Assembly (NCBI GenBank): GCA_032207245.1
Contig: CM063502.1
Coordinates: forward strand, 65,647,069-65,711,068
From: Pardosa pseudoannulata
Lineage: Eukaryota; Arthropoda; Arachnida; Araneae; Lycosidae
Length of the DNA stretch: 64,000 nt
Reading direction: 5' to 3'
The notes under the pieces are model-generated. The model saw nothing but the letters and a program-made list of their open reading frames with translations. It was not told where the DNA came from and did no database searches. Positions 17,001 through 26,157 of the stretch are shown here, piece after piece (position 1 is the stretch's first letter; every line of letters starts with the position of its first letter). The translations under genes were made by a program, and so were the position numbers.

Positions 17001-17641
17001 TAAAAGCATTCAAAACAGTTAATCCACAATAACAACATTAAATATAGTAATAAAAGAAAGCCTGGTAACAAGTCTTGGTCATAGCATGGACAAATTAAAA
17101 TTAGACAAATACCTAAGGGCTGGTTTTTTGAAGTCCCCATCATTTATATGTCCTAATCCTTAAGTGTCAAACAGAAATAGCCATAGAAAACAATATATAC
17201 TCCTTCTAAATGTATAAACAATGTGGAATAGAAGAATCTATGCAGAAGAATATATACAACAAAATAGGACATTAATTAAAAAATTTTAATTAGGTTAAGA
17301 TATCACTAGCAATGGAATGAAATTCATAATATGGCTGTAGGGTAAATATATATATATATATGACAAATAAAACTCTACTATACTGGTAAAAATAATTAAT
17401 ATTTCTTTGAAATAAACTAAATTTCAAAATTGTATTCTTAAAATTAAGATAGAAACAAATTTGTACATACTTTTGCAAAAAAGTCATATTTTTCATTATC
17501 AACACCAGGTAAAGGTGAACCATAATCTCTTACATCTTCAACAAATTCAAAAACTCGTTGGGTGTTGGTACCATCAGCCATCCTCTTTGGAGTTAAAATT
17601 ATTTCCGCCGAACTTTCTTGATTATCGGCCATAATTTCCAT
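764..17641 (-). CDS. CLC-6/7-type Cl-/H+ exchanger, 5' eleven exons (3' end outside window)
   Basis: Intracellular CLC transporters exchange chloride for protons across endosomal or lysosomal membranes. Eleven exons with AG/GT borders join without a frame error into 587 residues: 764-935, 2057-2228, 3232-3418, 5539-5733, 8217-8460, 8639-8731, 10244-10419, 10540-10620, 14301-14430, 16319-16458 and 17471-17641. Selectivity motif GSGLPE is at about residues 182-187, GPEGP at 224-228 with gating glutamate E226, and FSMEEVSSFWN at 289-299 with proton glutamate E293. The 67-residue spacing of these glutamates equals E247-E314 of human ClC-7. The late membrane segment GAAAFFGGVSRLT is present. The last helix and the C-terminal CBS pair lie beyond base 1. 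The usual GKEGP lysine is proline here. ClC-6 versus ClC-7 orthology is not settled, so no symbol is given. Confidence 0.93.
2057..2228 (-). CDS. CLC exchanger exon 10 (residues 473-530)
   Basis: A 172-base exon encoding ATLMFLTGERAIHHLFSR and a helix with YFFLACWAAGSSISSGVVIP, the conserved cytosolic half of the second CLC repeat. The donor GTACAT is weaker than the others. Joining here completes a methionine codon and gives PKMFIGGLIGR, as expected. Confidence 0.88.
2702..2882 (-). mobile_element. tRNA-derived SINE, family 1, full copy in CLC intron
   Basis: Read on the minus strand it starts GCCGAACGATGGCC. It has an A-box-like segment, a B box (GGGTTCGAATCCC type), a body ending ACCGTAGCGCTCCAAA, and a CCAAA-repeat tail. 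Flanks GATGGGTGGAG and GATGGGTGAAG look like an 11-bp target duplication with one mismatch. The strand given is that of the SINE. Confidence 0.88.
3115..3150 (-). mobile_element. SINE family 1, 3'-end fragment
   Basis: Only the tail-proximal portion (TTTGGTTTGGAGTGCCATGG as printed) remains, beside CLC exon 9. Confidence 0.6.
3232..3418 (-). CDS. CLC exchanger exon 9 (residues 411-473), luminal loop
   Basis: A 187-base exon between TTTTTTTAG and GTAAGA. After a helix it encodes a hydrophilic loop with three cysteines and two N-glycosylation sequons (N437-K-S and N461-S-S), placed like the luminal loop of ClC-6/7. It ends in KNYNE, the start of the conserved YNE.AT motif. Confidence 0.88.
3826..3925 (-). 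mobile_element. SINE family 2, 3' fragment
   Basis: Matches the 3' part of the copy at 63090-63460 in reverse complement, including AGCTGGCAATACAGGCAC, TTATGCCAAAA and GTAGCTTAAGG. Confidence 0.7.
4987..5024. repeat. (TA)n microsatellite in CLC intron
   Basis: Pure TA dinucleotides, about 19 units. The tyrosine-isoleucine runs encoded across it are artefacts. Confidence 0.95.
5539..5733 (-). CDS. CLC exchanger exon 8 (residues 346-410)
   Basis: A 195-base phase-0 exon between ATTATAG and GTAAAT. It encodes a glycine-rich helix (FVGALGGLMGAAFTFLN) followed by a basic loop with IRRQILSSIQRRW. The reading continues open past the donor for a while, but only the spliced junction keeps the family alignment. 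Confidence 0.88.
5734..8216. other. CLC intron 7, no other feature recognised
   Basis: About 2.5 kb of AT-rich sequence with long homopolymer patches. I saw no exon, SINE or transposon terminus. Confidence 0.5.
8217..8460 (-). CDS. CLC exchanger exon 7 (residues 264-345), proton glutamate
   Basis: This 244-base exon encodes NFISAGAAAGVASAFGSPVG and FSMEEVSSFWN, diagnostic of ClC-6/7-like exchangers. E293, the second glutamate of EE, matches the intracellular proton glutamate that separates exchangers from channels. The donor is CAG/GTATAT. Confidence 0.95.
8639..8731 (-). CDS. CLC exchanger exon 6 (residues 233-264)
   Basis: A 93-base exon encoding SLVGAGCSQLKSSTLKIK and then PFFKRFRNSED, the short cytosolic loop that precedes the RRNFISAGAAAGVA motif. 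Both flanking codons are split and are completed correctly by exons 5 and 7. Confidence 0.9.
9960..10128 (-). mobile_element. SINE family 1, old diverged copy
   Basis: Shares TTTGGAGTGCTA, the B-box region (GGGATTCAAACCCAC as printed) and the ATTTGGTCATAGTT end with the family. Many C-to-T or G-to-A changes indicate an older insertion. It lies in the intron between CLC exons 5 and 6. Confidence 0.75.
10244..10419 (-). CDS. CLC exchanger exon 5 (residues 175-233), selectivity and gating motifs
   Basis: This 176-base exon carries GGSGLPE (chloride-coordinating serine present) and PVGPEGPMVHLG, with gating glutamate E226. The lysine or arginine usually found before that glutamate is replaced by proline. 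The donor is GTAAGT, and a glycine codon is split with exon 6. Confidence 0.94.
10540..10620 (-). CDS. CLC exchanger exon 4 (residues 148-174)
   Basis: An 81-base exon between ATGTAG and GTAAGT, phase 0 at both ends. It encodes a hydrophobic helix beginning DGKIIFAWLWVLAIS and leading directly into the chloride-selectivity loop of exon 5. Confidence 0.9.
11893..12080 (+). mobile_element. SINE family 1, full copy in CLC intron
   Basis: Begins GCCGAACGATGGCCGATTGA (A box), has B box GGTTCGAATCCC, and ends GACCGTAGCACTCCAAAA plus an AAACAAACC tail. Flanks ATGACAAGTTTA and ACGTCAAGTTTA resemble a target duplication. The tRNA-like head is not a functional tRNA gene because no cloverleaf or 3' acceptor partner follows. 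Confidence 0.88.
12540..13740. other. unidentified, less AT-rich insert in the CLC intron between exons 3 and 4
   Basis: Base composition is clearly less AT-rich than the rest of the intron. A 150-codon plus-strand frame (13278-13730, hydrophilic, with NPIKTSLTTYVHCKDLSSKN) overlaps a minus-strand frame of about 200 codons interrupted by one stop (13651-13040). I recognise neither. A decayed retroelement or an inserted gene fragment is likeliest. Confidence 0.4.
14301..14430 (-). CDS. CLC exchanger exon 3 (residues 104-147)
   Basis: Acceptor TTTACAG and donor GTAAAT bound 130 bases. It encodes the first membrane helix (WVMMGIIGFLVGTLGFFLHQ) and the following cytosolic stretch FAELKWHTAKRYIK. 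The frame is continuous with both neighbours. Confidence 0.92.
14690..14800. repeat. compound (CA)(TA)(GA) simple repeat
   Basis: Short CA and TA tracts run into GAGAGA and GGAAGG tracts within the CLC intron between exons 2 and 3. Confidence 0.85.
16319..16458 (-). CDS. CLC exchanger exon 2 (residues 58-104)
   Basis: Acceptor TTTTTCACAG and donor GTAAAG bound 140 bases. The peptide contains EYESLDYLPPHSQVYKEW; the YESLDY core is the conserved pre-membrane motif of ClC-6/ClC-7 proteins. The exon ends with two bases of an arginine codon completed by exon 3. Confidence 0.9.
17471..17641 (-). CDS. CLC exchanger exon 1 (residues 1-57)
   Basis: Starts at the ATG at 17641-17639; a second in-frame ATG follows three codons later. 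It encodes an acidic cytosolic N-terminus without a signal peptide. The donor is GTATGT directly after an AAA codon (phase 0). The exon-2 acceptor restores the frame exactly. Confidence 0.85.
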
Positions 17642-17652
17642 TCAGAGAGTAT
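17642..17652 (-). promoter_or_regulatory. possible 5'-UTR splice acceptor of the CLC gene
   Basis: On the minus strand a T-rich tract ending in TGAACTGACAG lies 11 bases before the CLC ATG, so the start codon may sit in exon 2 of the transcript. The partner 5'-UTR exon is unknown; the less AT-rich stretch near 18100-18200 is a candidate. No core promoter was recognised. Confidence 0.3.
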
Positions 17653-18451
17653 CTGTCAGTTCAAAGAAAAAATAACTGTCATTATGTGTGAATGTCTATT
17701 AAAATTTCAAGTTGTAAATTTGAAAAATGTAATACACAATTTAAAAATCAAATTAAAATACACACAGAGTATTATTTTTGTATTTTAAAAGTTCATTAAA
17801 ACAGGACTAACTTCTAGTTAAAGCAAAAAATTTCAAATGCTTGATTATACAGTAAAATCTCCTAGAGTAAGCATTAAGGTGCTACACTTTTTTCAATCTG
17901 ATTTCTGGAGAACAATAATTTCCATTTTTACAAAATAAGAAATAAGAAAAACAAATGTCCAAAACCAAAACCTCACAGAGAACTGAAAACTCAGGGTTAC
18001 AATAAAGTTCTTTCGTAGCTGTCAAAATCAAAACGAAGTACTTAGCAAGCAATAATCCGAAAGAGGTAATAACCCTACATAATAAAAATATGTTAAAATT
18101 GAGATTGACAGTTAAAATTGGTACTATAACGCGATGACATCGTTCGTGTGGATTGAAAGTCACTAGCGTATCCAATGTAAACAAACGGAGAAAAAAACAC
18201 CATTCGAAGTTCACGCCTACTATGAAAATTTAGTTGTTTTCCATCTGGTATAACATTACCAGAAAAAATAAATAACACAGTAGAATCTTAGACTCAATGT
18301 TTATTTGAGTATAAAGCCAATATATAAAGAAATACTTTAAAAAGTAGGTAGAATTTCAAATGAAATAATGGATTTTAAGTCTACATAAACTTTAACAAGA
18401 AATTACAGAAAAACAATGCTGATTATATTTTTATGTATTTAAATAAATGTG

Positions 18452-18471
18452 GAGTCACTCATGAGTGACTC
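18452..18471. repeat. 20-bp perfect palindrome
   Basis: GAGTCACTCATGAGTGACTC equals its own reverse complement. It lies about 0.8 kb upstream of the CLC start codon. Confidence 0.9.
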
Positions 18472-18695
18472 AAAATTTGCTCAAATTCATAAATGAACGT
18501 ATTATTTTATGAGGTATAGGGCACGGGCTCCTCACATCAGGGATACATAACGTCACTTGGCAACCACCATAGCAACATTTCTAGGGGACAAGCTAACTGC
18601 GCTGATTGAAAAATACACGTTGTTCACAGCTTGTTGAACTTTTGTTCGTACGTTGTTCACTTGTGTGAAGAGTTATTTAGTGTTACAAAGTGAGT

Positions 18696-18931
18696 ATGAA
18701 TGATTATGTGAAGAATTTAGACCAACTGTCGCAGAAGCGGTATTTGGAGAAAATATCTATTATAAGTAATATAGATCCGTATATATAAAAGACTGTGAAA
18801 TGGATATTAATAAACTACCAGCAATTTGCTATGACGACATAGTCAATTATTTAGTGTATGGTGTAAAAGCCTACACACTGGAAGAATTCAGGAGATCAGG
18901 AGTGGCAAGACCTACTCAGAAATCCCTACTT
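18696..18931 (+). pseudogene. broken N-terminal ORF of a repetitive SWIM/YqaJ-like protein
   Basis: An ATG at 18696 opens a frame with KRYLEKISIISNIDPYI and a stop. A second frame, shifted by two bases, starts at 18800 with MDINKLPAICYDDIVNYLV and YTLEEF. Together they resemble the N-terminus of repetitive SWIM or YqaJ-type proteins I know from invertebrate genomes (order KRYLEK, IDPY, DIVNYLV, YTLEE). The match is from memory. The frame shift and early stop make it non-functional. Host-gene origin is not excluded. Confidence 0.4.
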
Positions 18932-19855
18932 TGATTTTAAACTGATACTGGACACTGGACACTGGAAAAAACATTTTGGGGCGCCTAGGGCCGAGGGCCC
19001 TTTATCCCCAGTATTGGACATATATATGTGATCAACATTACAACTAATCCTTTGGCTGATATTTGGATAATATATATAGAAAAGGAAAGAGGAGAGGGGA
19101 AGGAAAAGAGAAAAGAACATAGACAAAACAGCGCAGAATAAAAGTAAACAAGATATACAGTTATATAAGGATATAAACATTGCCCATATATATTTTTTTT
19201 CTTCCCACTCTGAGTATTCTTTTTACAAAGGGTGAGTACAATAAGAGAATTTCAGAGTTTTTTTTTTTTGCATGAATAAATTTACAACATTAGAATTGAC
19301 ATTTTAAACCTGAGGGCGAATGCCCGATAATAAAGTGGTGGCTCTCGGCCTGCGCCGGTTTTCTGCAGGATCATAATCGGGGAGGTTGAAAATTTCTTCA
19401 TTATTTATATTGTTCAGATTATTAAAGAAGTTATTGGATAGCTTTGCTATGAAGTCCCGAATGGGTTCGATATTAAGAGTGTTATGAATAATGTCATTTC
19501 TGACATACCTGTGAGCTTTGATTATCATTCTAAGGGTTTTATTTTGAATAGTTTGCAGTCTCTGGATCTGAGTGTTGGAAGCCGAACCCCAGACCGGGGC
19601 TGCGTAGAGGAGAATGGGTCTAAGCACCATCTTATATAATAACACTTTATTTCCCATTCCCATTTGATTATGGTACAGAAGGTGGGCAATAGATTTCCTA
19701 GCTTTATAAAATTTTGCAATTGTGTAGTTAGTATTACTTTTCCAAGTTAACCTACTGTCTAAAAATATTCCTAAATATTTAACTTCCCTCTCGAAGTAAA
19801 CCGATTTAAACTGATAGCGTCTCCTGACAAACTCACTGTTGTATTGTAACATATC
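18920..19855 (-). mobile_element. Jockey-type LINE, 3' end of reverse-transcriptase ORF plus 3' UTR
   Basis: A minus-strand frame (stop at 19304-19306) encodes the end of a reverse transcriptase, including VKYLGIFLDSRLTWK, LRPILLYAAPVWG and IQRLQTIQNKTLRMI, typical of the Jockey clade. The 3' UTR contains a pyrimidine-rich stretch and GGGCCCTCGGCCCTAGGCGC. The element is 5'-truncated at about 19855, where a palindrome begins. Confidence 0.85.
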
Positions 19856-19891
19856 AACTGTCAACATCCGTACGGATGTTGACAGTTGATA
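19852..19891. repeat. 40-bp perfect spacerless palindrome
   Basis: Two 20-base arms (left arm TATCAACTGTCAACATCCGT) meet with no spacer at 19871/19872. It sits exactly between the truncated LINE and the Gypsy fragment. Confidence 0.95.
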
Positions 19892-20757
19892 CGTATGTGC
19901 TGTGTGGGTTAAAGCCACAAAAAATCGGATTCCTCAATTTGGAACGCCCAGTATAATTAATTTCTGACAGGGGCAGCAGTTTGAAGCTAGCATTTTTAAA
20001 GCGCTAATACAGAGACTAGGAATTAAGCATATACACACAACTGCTTTCTACTCCATGAACATCGGGCACTTGAAAAATTCTCCTAGACAGCTGAAGGTAG
20101 CTCTCACAGCATATCTAAACAAGAAATGGGCTGCTAATCTTCCTTCTGGGACTTTAATCGAATTTAGGGAGGAATTGGAGACTAACAACGTCTGAGCTTA
20201 TATACTGAACAACTTTACGTCTTCTAGAGGAATTTTTCAAAAAGGGAAAAGAATAGTTTCATGTCTCTAATTTCCTCATTCCACTTAGTGCAGTCATGAC
20301 CTCAACCTACGAGGTAACCATGGGACAAGAAAAACTTTTCTTCCGCAAGCTTTACAATCTGCACTCATGTTTTCGTGAGACAGGACCAAATTGAACCTCC
20401 AATGACGCTTCTTTATAAGGGACCCTTCCCAGTGCTCCAGAGAACAGAGAAGGCATACGGAATCCTGGTGAAAGGCAAAGAGCTAGTAGTTTCAATTAAC
20501 AGAATAAAACCTGCTTTCTCATTGTTAGGCGACTTTACCGGACTTTACCGAAACCAACACAACAAACTACATCGGCTACGACACAACGGAATACACCAAC
20601 GGTTACACAACGGACTACATTGACAGCAGCGCAGCGGACTGCACCGTCAGTGATACAACGCAATGGAAGTGGACAAAAGGACACGATCAGGGAGACGAGT
20701 TCATTTTCCTGTACGTCTCAAAACTTACGAGCGTTATCACTGGAAAGGAGGGGGGTA
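19892..20757 (+). mobile_element. Ty3/Gypsy pol 3' end (integrase), decayed
   Basis: With frame breaks, the plus strand encodes QFGTPSII, GQQFEASIFKALIQRLGIKH and RQLKVALTAYLNKKWAANLP from the integrase core. An open frame at 20375-20623 then gives PPMTLLYKGPFPVLQRTEKA and ELVVSINRIKPAF, the integrase C-terminal domain. A polypurine tract (AAAGGAGGGGGG) precedes the LTR. Stops and frameshifts show it is dead. Confidence 0.85.
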
Positions 20758-20758
20758 T

Positions 20759-20925
20759 TGAGGTGCTACTGCGAAGCCCTGAAGATAGTTTCTTACTTCT
20801 TGCAGCCTGAATCCAGTGTCTCTCTTGCGCACAATAGTATACACATCTTGTAAATACATTTTTTGTGGGACAACAGTAGGCATGGATTACTGTTGTATAT
20901 TAGAAAGATAATAAACTTTGATTCA
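20759..20925 (+). mobile_element. 3' LTR of the Gypsy remnant
   Basis: Starts with TGAGGTGCTACTGCG directly after the polypurine tract and contains the polyadenylation signal AATAAA (at about 20911) near its end. The right border is approximate. No 5' LTR is in the window. Confidence 0.6.
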
Positions 20926-21003
20926 TTAAGATAGTAGATGGCTTCCTCTTTTAAAGTCTTCAGACGTATCTGAAATTAATACTAGTTTCTAATGTTTTTC
21001 TGA

Positions 21004-21306
21004 GGCTTCTATTCCTTTTTTCATCCTTACCTCTTTCCAAAGCTCAGTGAAGCACATCATGTTTTAAATAAATTTTCTTATCTAAATATTTGTAAATAAA
21101 TCATTTAACCCTGTTCAACTCATTTACTTTTATTTAAGTCCTGTTAAATCAAACAACTATCACTGGACTTTAAAATTCTCTTAATATCTTTATGAATTTT
21201 CTTTCTTCCCTTTTAATGTCATGCCTTAATTATTTCAATAAGTCATGATATAGAAAATTTTCGTTACAACTGTTCGTTACAACTGTTTGAATATAAACAT
21301 AAACTG
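21004..21306 (+). repeat. dispersed repeat X, copy A
   Basis: About 290 bases match 31131-31428 in reverse complement, including TTAACCCTGTTCAACTCAT and the flank near ATATAAACATAAACTG. No coding frame is visible. Confidence 0.8.
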
Positions 21307-21401
21307 TATGGTATCTCCAAAATCAATATCTTCATGTCCATACACTTTTTAAGTTAAATAAAAGTGTTTATGGCTTGCTTCTAAGTTGAACAATATATAT
21401 A

Positions 21402-21887
21402 TGTAATATATCAAAATTATTTAACTTTAATATTTCTTGAAAAACCTCCTCTCTACCATTCTAATTCATTTAAATCTCTTTCCCAGCCTCTAAATGATTT
21501 AATCAACGAAGTATTTTCCACTTAACCTTCCTTACTCTCATAAAACTGTAAACTTTCTGTCTATACAGCAGCTTCTCAGGTGTTGGCGGAACATGGCTTC
21601 GCGTTTTGCTGATATTGCATTTAATTCACTTATTGGAAAAATTCTTTGGAAAAAATTATGGGAAAAATTCTTTTTGTCATCGCTTTTGGGTGCACCTCTG
21701 TCTGATTAGAGAGAACTCTGTGGCTTTTGGTTGTATGTTGTCCAGAAGATTAGATGTGTGTTGTTGCCGCTCTGGAATAAAGTTTAAATTAGACTTCTGC
21801 GTTCTCTTTAATGTCGTCCTGACTGCATTTCTATTATTGCTAGCTGTTGAGCTTTCTTGTTGTGAAGGAGTTTTATAAAAAATGGAT

Positions 21888-21890
<3 letters not shown>
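21402..21890 (+). mobile_element. solo-LTR-like repeat A, copy 1, between TA tracts
   Basis: Begins TGTAATATATCAAAATTA and has AATAAAGTTTAAATTAGACT, a polyadenylation-type signal. It is flanked by TA tracts. It aligns with 42457-42842, which ends in TTACA. The open frame across it is not conserved between copies. Confidence 0.6.
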
Positions 21891-21920
<30 letters not shown>

Positions 21921-22171
21921 AATATAAAGAGTTGAACACGTTATCATATTACATTTTAAATGAAGTTCTAATTTGATTCTACTTATGTATCAAAGGAAAG
22001 TTTTATATAAGGAGATCGAAGAGAGCACCAAGCTTTAAAATTCGAGGATATGATTTGAATATACTAACTACATTTAAAGCCTTTAACACGTTTCCTATGG
22101 AACCTTTTAATATTATCCATTCTTCATTGAATTGAAATGACTTCATAAATTAAGTTTTATGGTAAAGTTTG

Positions 22172-22197
22172 TATGGCAGCTTCCGGAAGCTGCCATA
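22172..22197. repeat. 26-bp perfect palindrome
   Basis: Arms of 13 bases (TATGGCAGCTTCC) meet with no spacer at 22184/22185. One base separates it from the 60-bp palindrome. Confidence 0.95.
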
Positions 22198-22198
22198 T

Positions 22199-22258
22199 AA
22201 AACGATTTCAAAATTCTTAAAGTAAAGGCCTTTACTTTAAGAATTTTGAAATCGTTTT
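22199..22258. repeat. 60-bp perfect spacerless palindrome
   Basis: The left 30-base arm starts AAAACGATTTCAAAATTC and ends GTAAAGG. The right arm is its exact reverse complement, and the centre is at 22228/22229. Confidence 0.95.
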
Positions 22259-22737
22259 GTATAAAATAGAATTAGAATTGTGTTGGTAATGGATGTGTGA
22301 TGTGTATATAGGTAACCGATATTTATCAATTCATCAAGATTCTGTACCTGTAAAACTTAAAAGTTTGCTTAAAGACTATTTTTTATTTGAAATATTTGTA
22401 AAGCACGTGCAAAGTTAAACTTACAAATTCCACCGCTTGATAATATTACTGTTTATTATTACTAGTTTTTAACTGAAGCTCTTTTTTCATTTAATATTAT
22501 CAAAGAATGATTGGATCATTATAACCCCGATAAATTTCTTCATGTATAAAAAGCAATTTAAAATATAGTCAAGGGTCAATTACTGATTTAATAAAATTGC
22601 GAAATACTGCCTGACTGATATCGTATCTTATGAAAGTCTCAATTGAATGTCAGTTTCAGCAATTTTTTCTAAATTTCCCTTTTTACAGTTTTGTTCTCAA
22701 AAAATGTTAAAATACCCTAAATTTGTTAGAGTTGATA

Positions 22738-23284
22738 CAGGGTGTTTCAAAAATGACCGGTATATTTGAAAAATCAATAAAAATTAAACGCACAGTGATA
22801 GAAATACATAGTTTATTGCAATATGCTTGGGACAACAATAAATTTTCAGGCAGACAAACTTTCAAAAGTAGTTACAATGTTTCACAACAGATGAAGCTGC
22901 AGTCTGGAAAAATCTAAACTACGATATTTTCCAGATATCCACCATGCGCAGCAATAATTTGGCATATTCTCAGAATGAAATTATCAGAAACCCGTGTAAA
23001 CGTCGTAGGCGCGATGGCTTCACATGTTTCAGTTATTCAATTGTTTCTGAATAGTGGTGGCACACCTGGTCTTTTAAGAGTCCCCACAGAATAATATCGT
23101 AGTTTAGATTTTTTCCAGACTGCAGCGCCATCTATTGTGGAATATTGTAACTAATTTAGAAAGATTGTCTGCCTGAAAATTTACTATTGTCCCAAGCATA
23201 TTGCAATAAACTGCGTATTTCTATCAATGTCCGTTTAGTTTGTATTGATTTTTCAAATATACAGGCCATTTTTGAAATACCCTG
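22738..23284. mobile_element. mariner-like element with inverted repeats of about 190 bp, TA target site
   Basis: Ends CAGGGTGTTTCAAAAATGAC and its near reverse complement, flanked by TA on both sides (22736-22737, 23285-23286). Inverted homology runs about 190 bases inward through ATGCTTGGGACAACAATAAA and TGCAGTCTGGAAAA. The centre holds a decayed transposase C-terminus on the minus strand. Confidence 0.85.
22915..23017 (-). pseudogene. mariner-like transposase C-terminal remnant
   Basis: A minus-strand frame encodes TFTRVSDNFILRICQIIAAH and GGYLENIVV, then stops, resembling the V..NF..R...CI...GGHLE end of mariner/DDE transposases. Upstream frames are broken. The stop codon lies inside the long inverted repeat. 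Confidence 0.6.
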
Positions 23285-23740
23285 TATATTTATAAAATAC
23301 AGCGTTTTGTTTTCCCCTAATGTTAATGTACGTGGTTTATTCAAAGTTAAAATTTGAGCAAATGTGTTAAAAATATCACTATTAAAAATATTTCTCAAGG
23401 ACACAATAAGAAAGAGCTAATTTATTAATTGTCATTAATTTAGAATGTAGTAAAGGGTGGGGTTATAAGTTCTTGCTTTCTCCCTTCAATTCAAGACCAA
23501 GATACTATGTTTTTACCTTTAAATGAAGTTAATAATTGATTTTAAGTCAGGAAACGGTTAGAGATCCCCTCTTCCCTTATTTTGTGTTCGAAATATCTGT
23601 ATTTGAAATCATAATTTTTTTCTTTTTATAATATATGTAATGCCCATAAAATATAAAATCATACAAGGAAGATTACATTTTTATGTCACCTTTGAAAACA
23701 ACAAAGAAAGAAAATTGAAAAAAGAAATGCTTATAATAAA

Positions 23741-23859
<119 letters not shown>

Positions 23860-24729
23860 CGAACAGTTGAGGATTTAAGACAAATATTTTTATATTAGAG
23901 AATGAAAGCAAAATCTTTTAGCAGACTTGAGCTTAGCGTCTTTGGTGCCGTAAATAAATTAAAAATAAATAAATATATAAAATTCGCCTCCTAGCTTAAA
24001 AAAATTTTTAATTAAAAAAACTACTAGATTTATAAAAGAACCACCTTGAGAACTAGTAAAATGACAAATTCTTCAATTAACACAATAATGCTAATGCAGA
24101 TTTGCAAAAAATTATTTCGGGTTTTTGCTCCTCCTAAATTTCCATTCCCCGCCTATAAATTTCAACTCATTTCAGTTCGGATTGACTATTTTAAAAAACG
24201 AGTTAATGCATATTTATTTTTAATCTTCCTTAACATTATTTTACAAGGAAAAGTGTTTTCAGTCTAGTAATAATCATTTTAGTTTTAAGTAACTTAATGT
24301 TACGTATGCATATCTTTCTGTGTGTATGTTTGTGAACATAACTTATTTATGAACTCTCGAGTAAGTACTAACATATGCTCTGTATTAATAATCTGAATAA
24401 TTTTAAACGAAATTAATAAATGAAATGCCTATAATTTTAATTCCACATTAAACCATTCAATGAAACTCCACTTATAATGTATATTAAATTTTTAGCCTCT
24501 TTGTTGTATAAAGACGAATTTTATTTTAGTGTATTTATTTCGCAATTTAAAAAAAATGTTAATTTATTTCATAATCTATAACTGCGAATTTGTATTTACT
24601 ACTTGGGAGTTTAAAAATAACACAAAGGAGAAATAAAATTACAAGATTTAAATATTCGAGATCTTTTACGATCTGTTTCAAGTGATTTTCCTGTAAGAGT
24701 AATATGAATCCATATATATAACAAGGACA

Positions 24730-24967
24730 TGTTTGGGGCTGTTAGCCACCTGTGTGCACTTGACCTCCCACCTCTCACTATCAGTGCGGATTCCCAATAG
24801 ACTCATAAAGTAGCCCAATGCATAGAAGCCTAGCTATTGTGTTTATATAACAGCTCCATATAATTGTCACAGGGCTGTTACAGCACCAGACAAGATAAAA
24901 TGGGAGCTTGATATTTTGGAATTTGTTGTGTGGGTAGAATAAATGTATTAGAGTCCCAGGACAAAGG
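24730..24967 (+). mobile_element. possible LTR remnant
   Basis: Starts TGTTTGGGGCTGTTAGCC, contains AATAAATGTATTAGAG near the end, and is less AT-rich than its surroundings. No second copy or clear target duplication was found, so this rests on composition and layout. Confidence 0.3.
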
Positions 24968-25006
24968 TTTATTTTGGCGTCTCCATATTATCGCAAGTAT
25001 CTAAAT

Positions 25007-25507
25007 CAGGGATGGATAAACTTTTTCGGCCGAGGGCCAAAAATCGAAAGAAAATAAATTTGGCGGGCGAAGATAAATTTTTCTAAAATTTTAAAAACAA
25101 TATAAAAGTACCTAACGGTTTAAATACGTTAATGAGATGAATGAAATTGCGATTTCATTTTTAAAAGTTCCTTATACTGAGGTTCGAAGTGAGATGTACT
25201 GATTTTAAGGAACGATGCTAAATGCTCATCTGTCAGTCTACTTCTAAAATTATTCTTTCTAAGGTTCAAAGTTGAAAACACTTGTTCACATATAAGAAGC
25301 AAATATACCGCTGATCTTCTGGGAGTGAGATAATAAATTTGGGATATAATATTTAAGCAAAGTAGAAAAGGAGATGGATATATAATGTATAAATATATAT
25401 TTCTTTTAATTTGCCTCGAACCGGCAACTTAAAATTCTATCCGCGGGCCGGATAAAACCTTCCGGTGGAGCGGGGTTGACCCGCGGGCCGTAGTTTGCCT
25501 ATCCCTG
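25007..25507 (-). mobile_element. hAT element with exact 8-bp target duplication and transposase C-terminus
   Basis: Ends CAGGGATGGATAAACT and CAGGGATAGGCAAACT (reverse complement), flanked by ATCTAAAT at 24999-25006 and 25508-25515. The minus strand encodes CEQVFSTLNLRKNNFRSRL, TDEHLASFLKISTSHFEPQY and KELLK, the hAT C-terminal dimerisation region. It is an internally deleted, non-autonomous copy. Confidence 0.92.
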
Positions 25508-26157
25508 ATCTAAATCATTAAGCACACCAATTGACATTTAGTTAATATTTACTAATCAAATTTAAAAATTATTTCAATCAAAATTAACTTATTACTAGAA
25601 AGCACATATATTATTACAAATTACATTTAGTTGAAAATGAGTACTCATTCAGAATAGTCATGAATAACGAAACTTCGTCTATACTATGGGGAATTTATAC
25701 AATATTACCTTCTTTACGAATGTAGTAATTAATATCCTCATTGATTTTTCGATGGCTGCTCGATTATAATTTTACGAATGTGTCATATTATTATACATAT
25801 GCTCCTGATGATTTGATTTGATCAATGGAATTTTTTAAAAAAATAGGTATAATAACAAAAAGAGTGCAATCCGACAAAAATAGTGCAATTTGCCAGTGCG
25901 ATAATCGGATCCGGCCTTTAGGCTCTAACAATAAATAGTAAATGCCCGAGCTTTATTTGTTTATTTATTTTTGTTTTTAAGAATGAGTCGCATTTAGCTA
26001 ACTACTAACCAAACCAAAATTTATGACAACGATTACTTCCAAACGCAAAAGGGTGGAAGGAAAAATGAAGAGATTTTCTCACTAAATATCTGATGTAACA
26101 TTCATAAAAAAAGCTTAATTAACATATCTTAATATTATTTATTACATCGTCCTTTCC

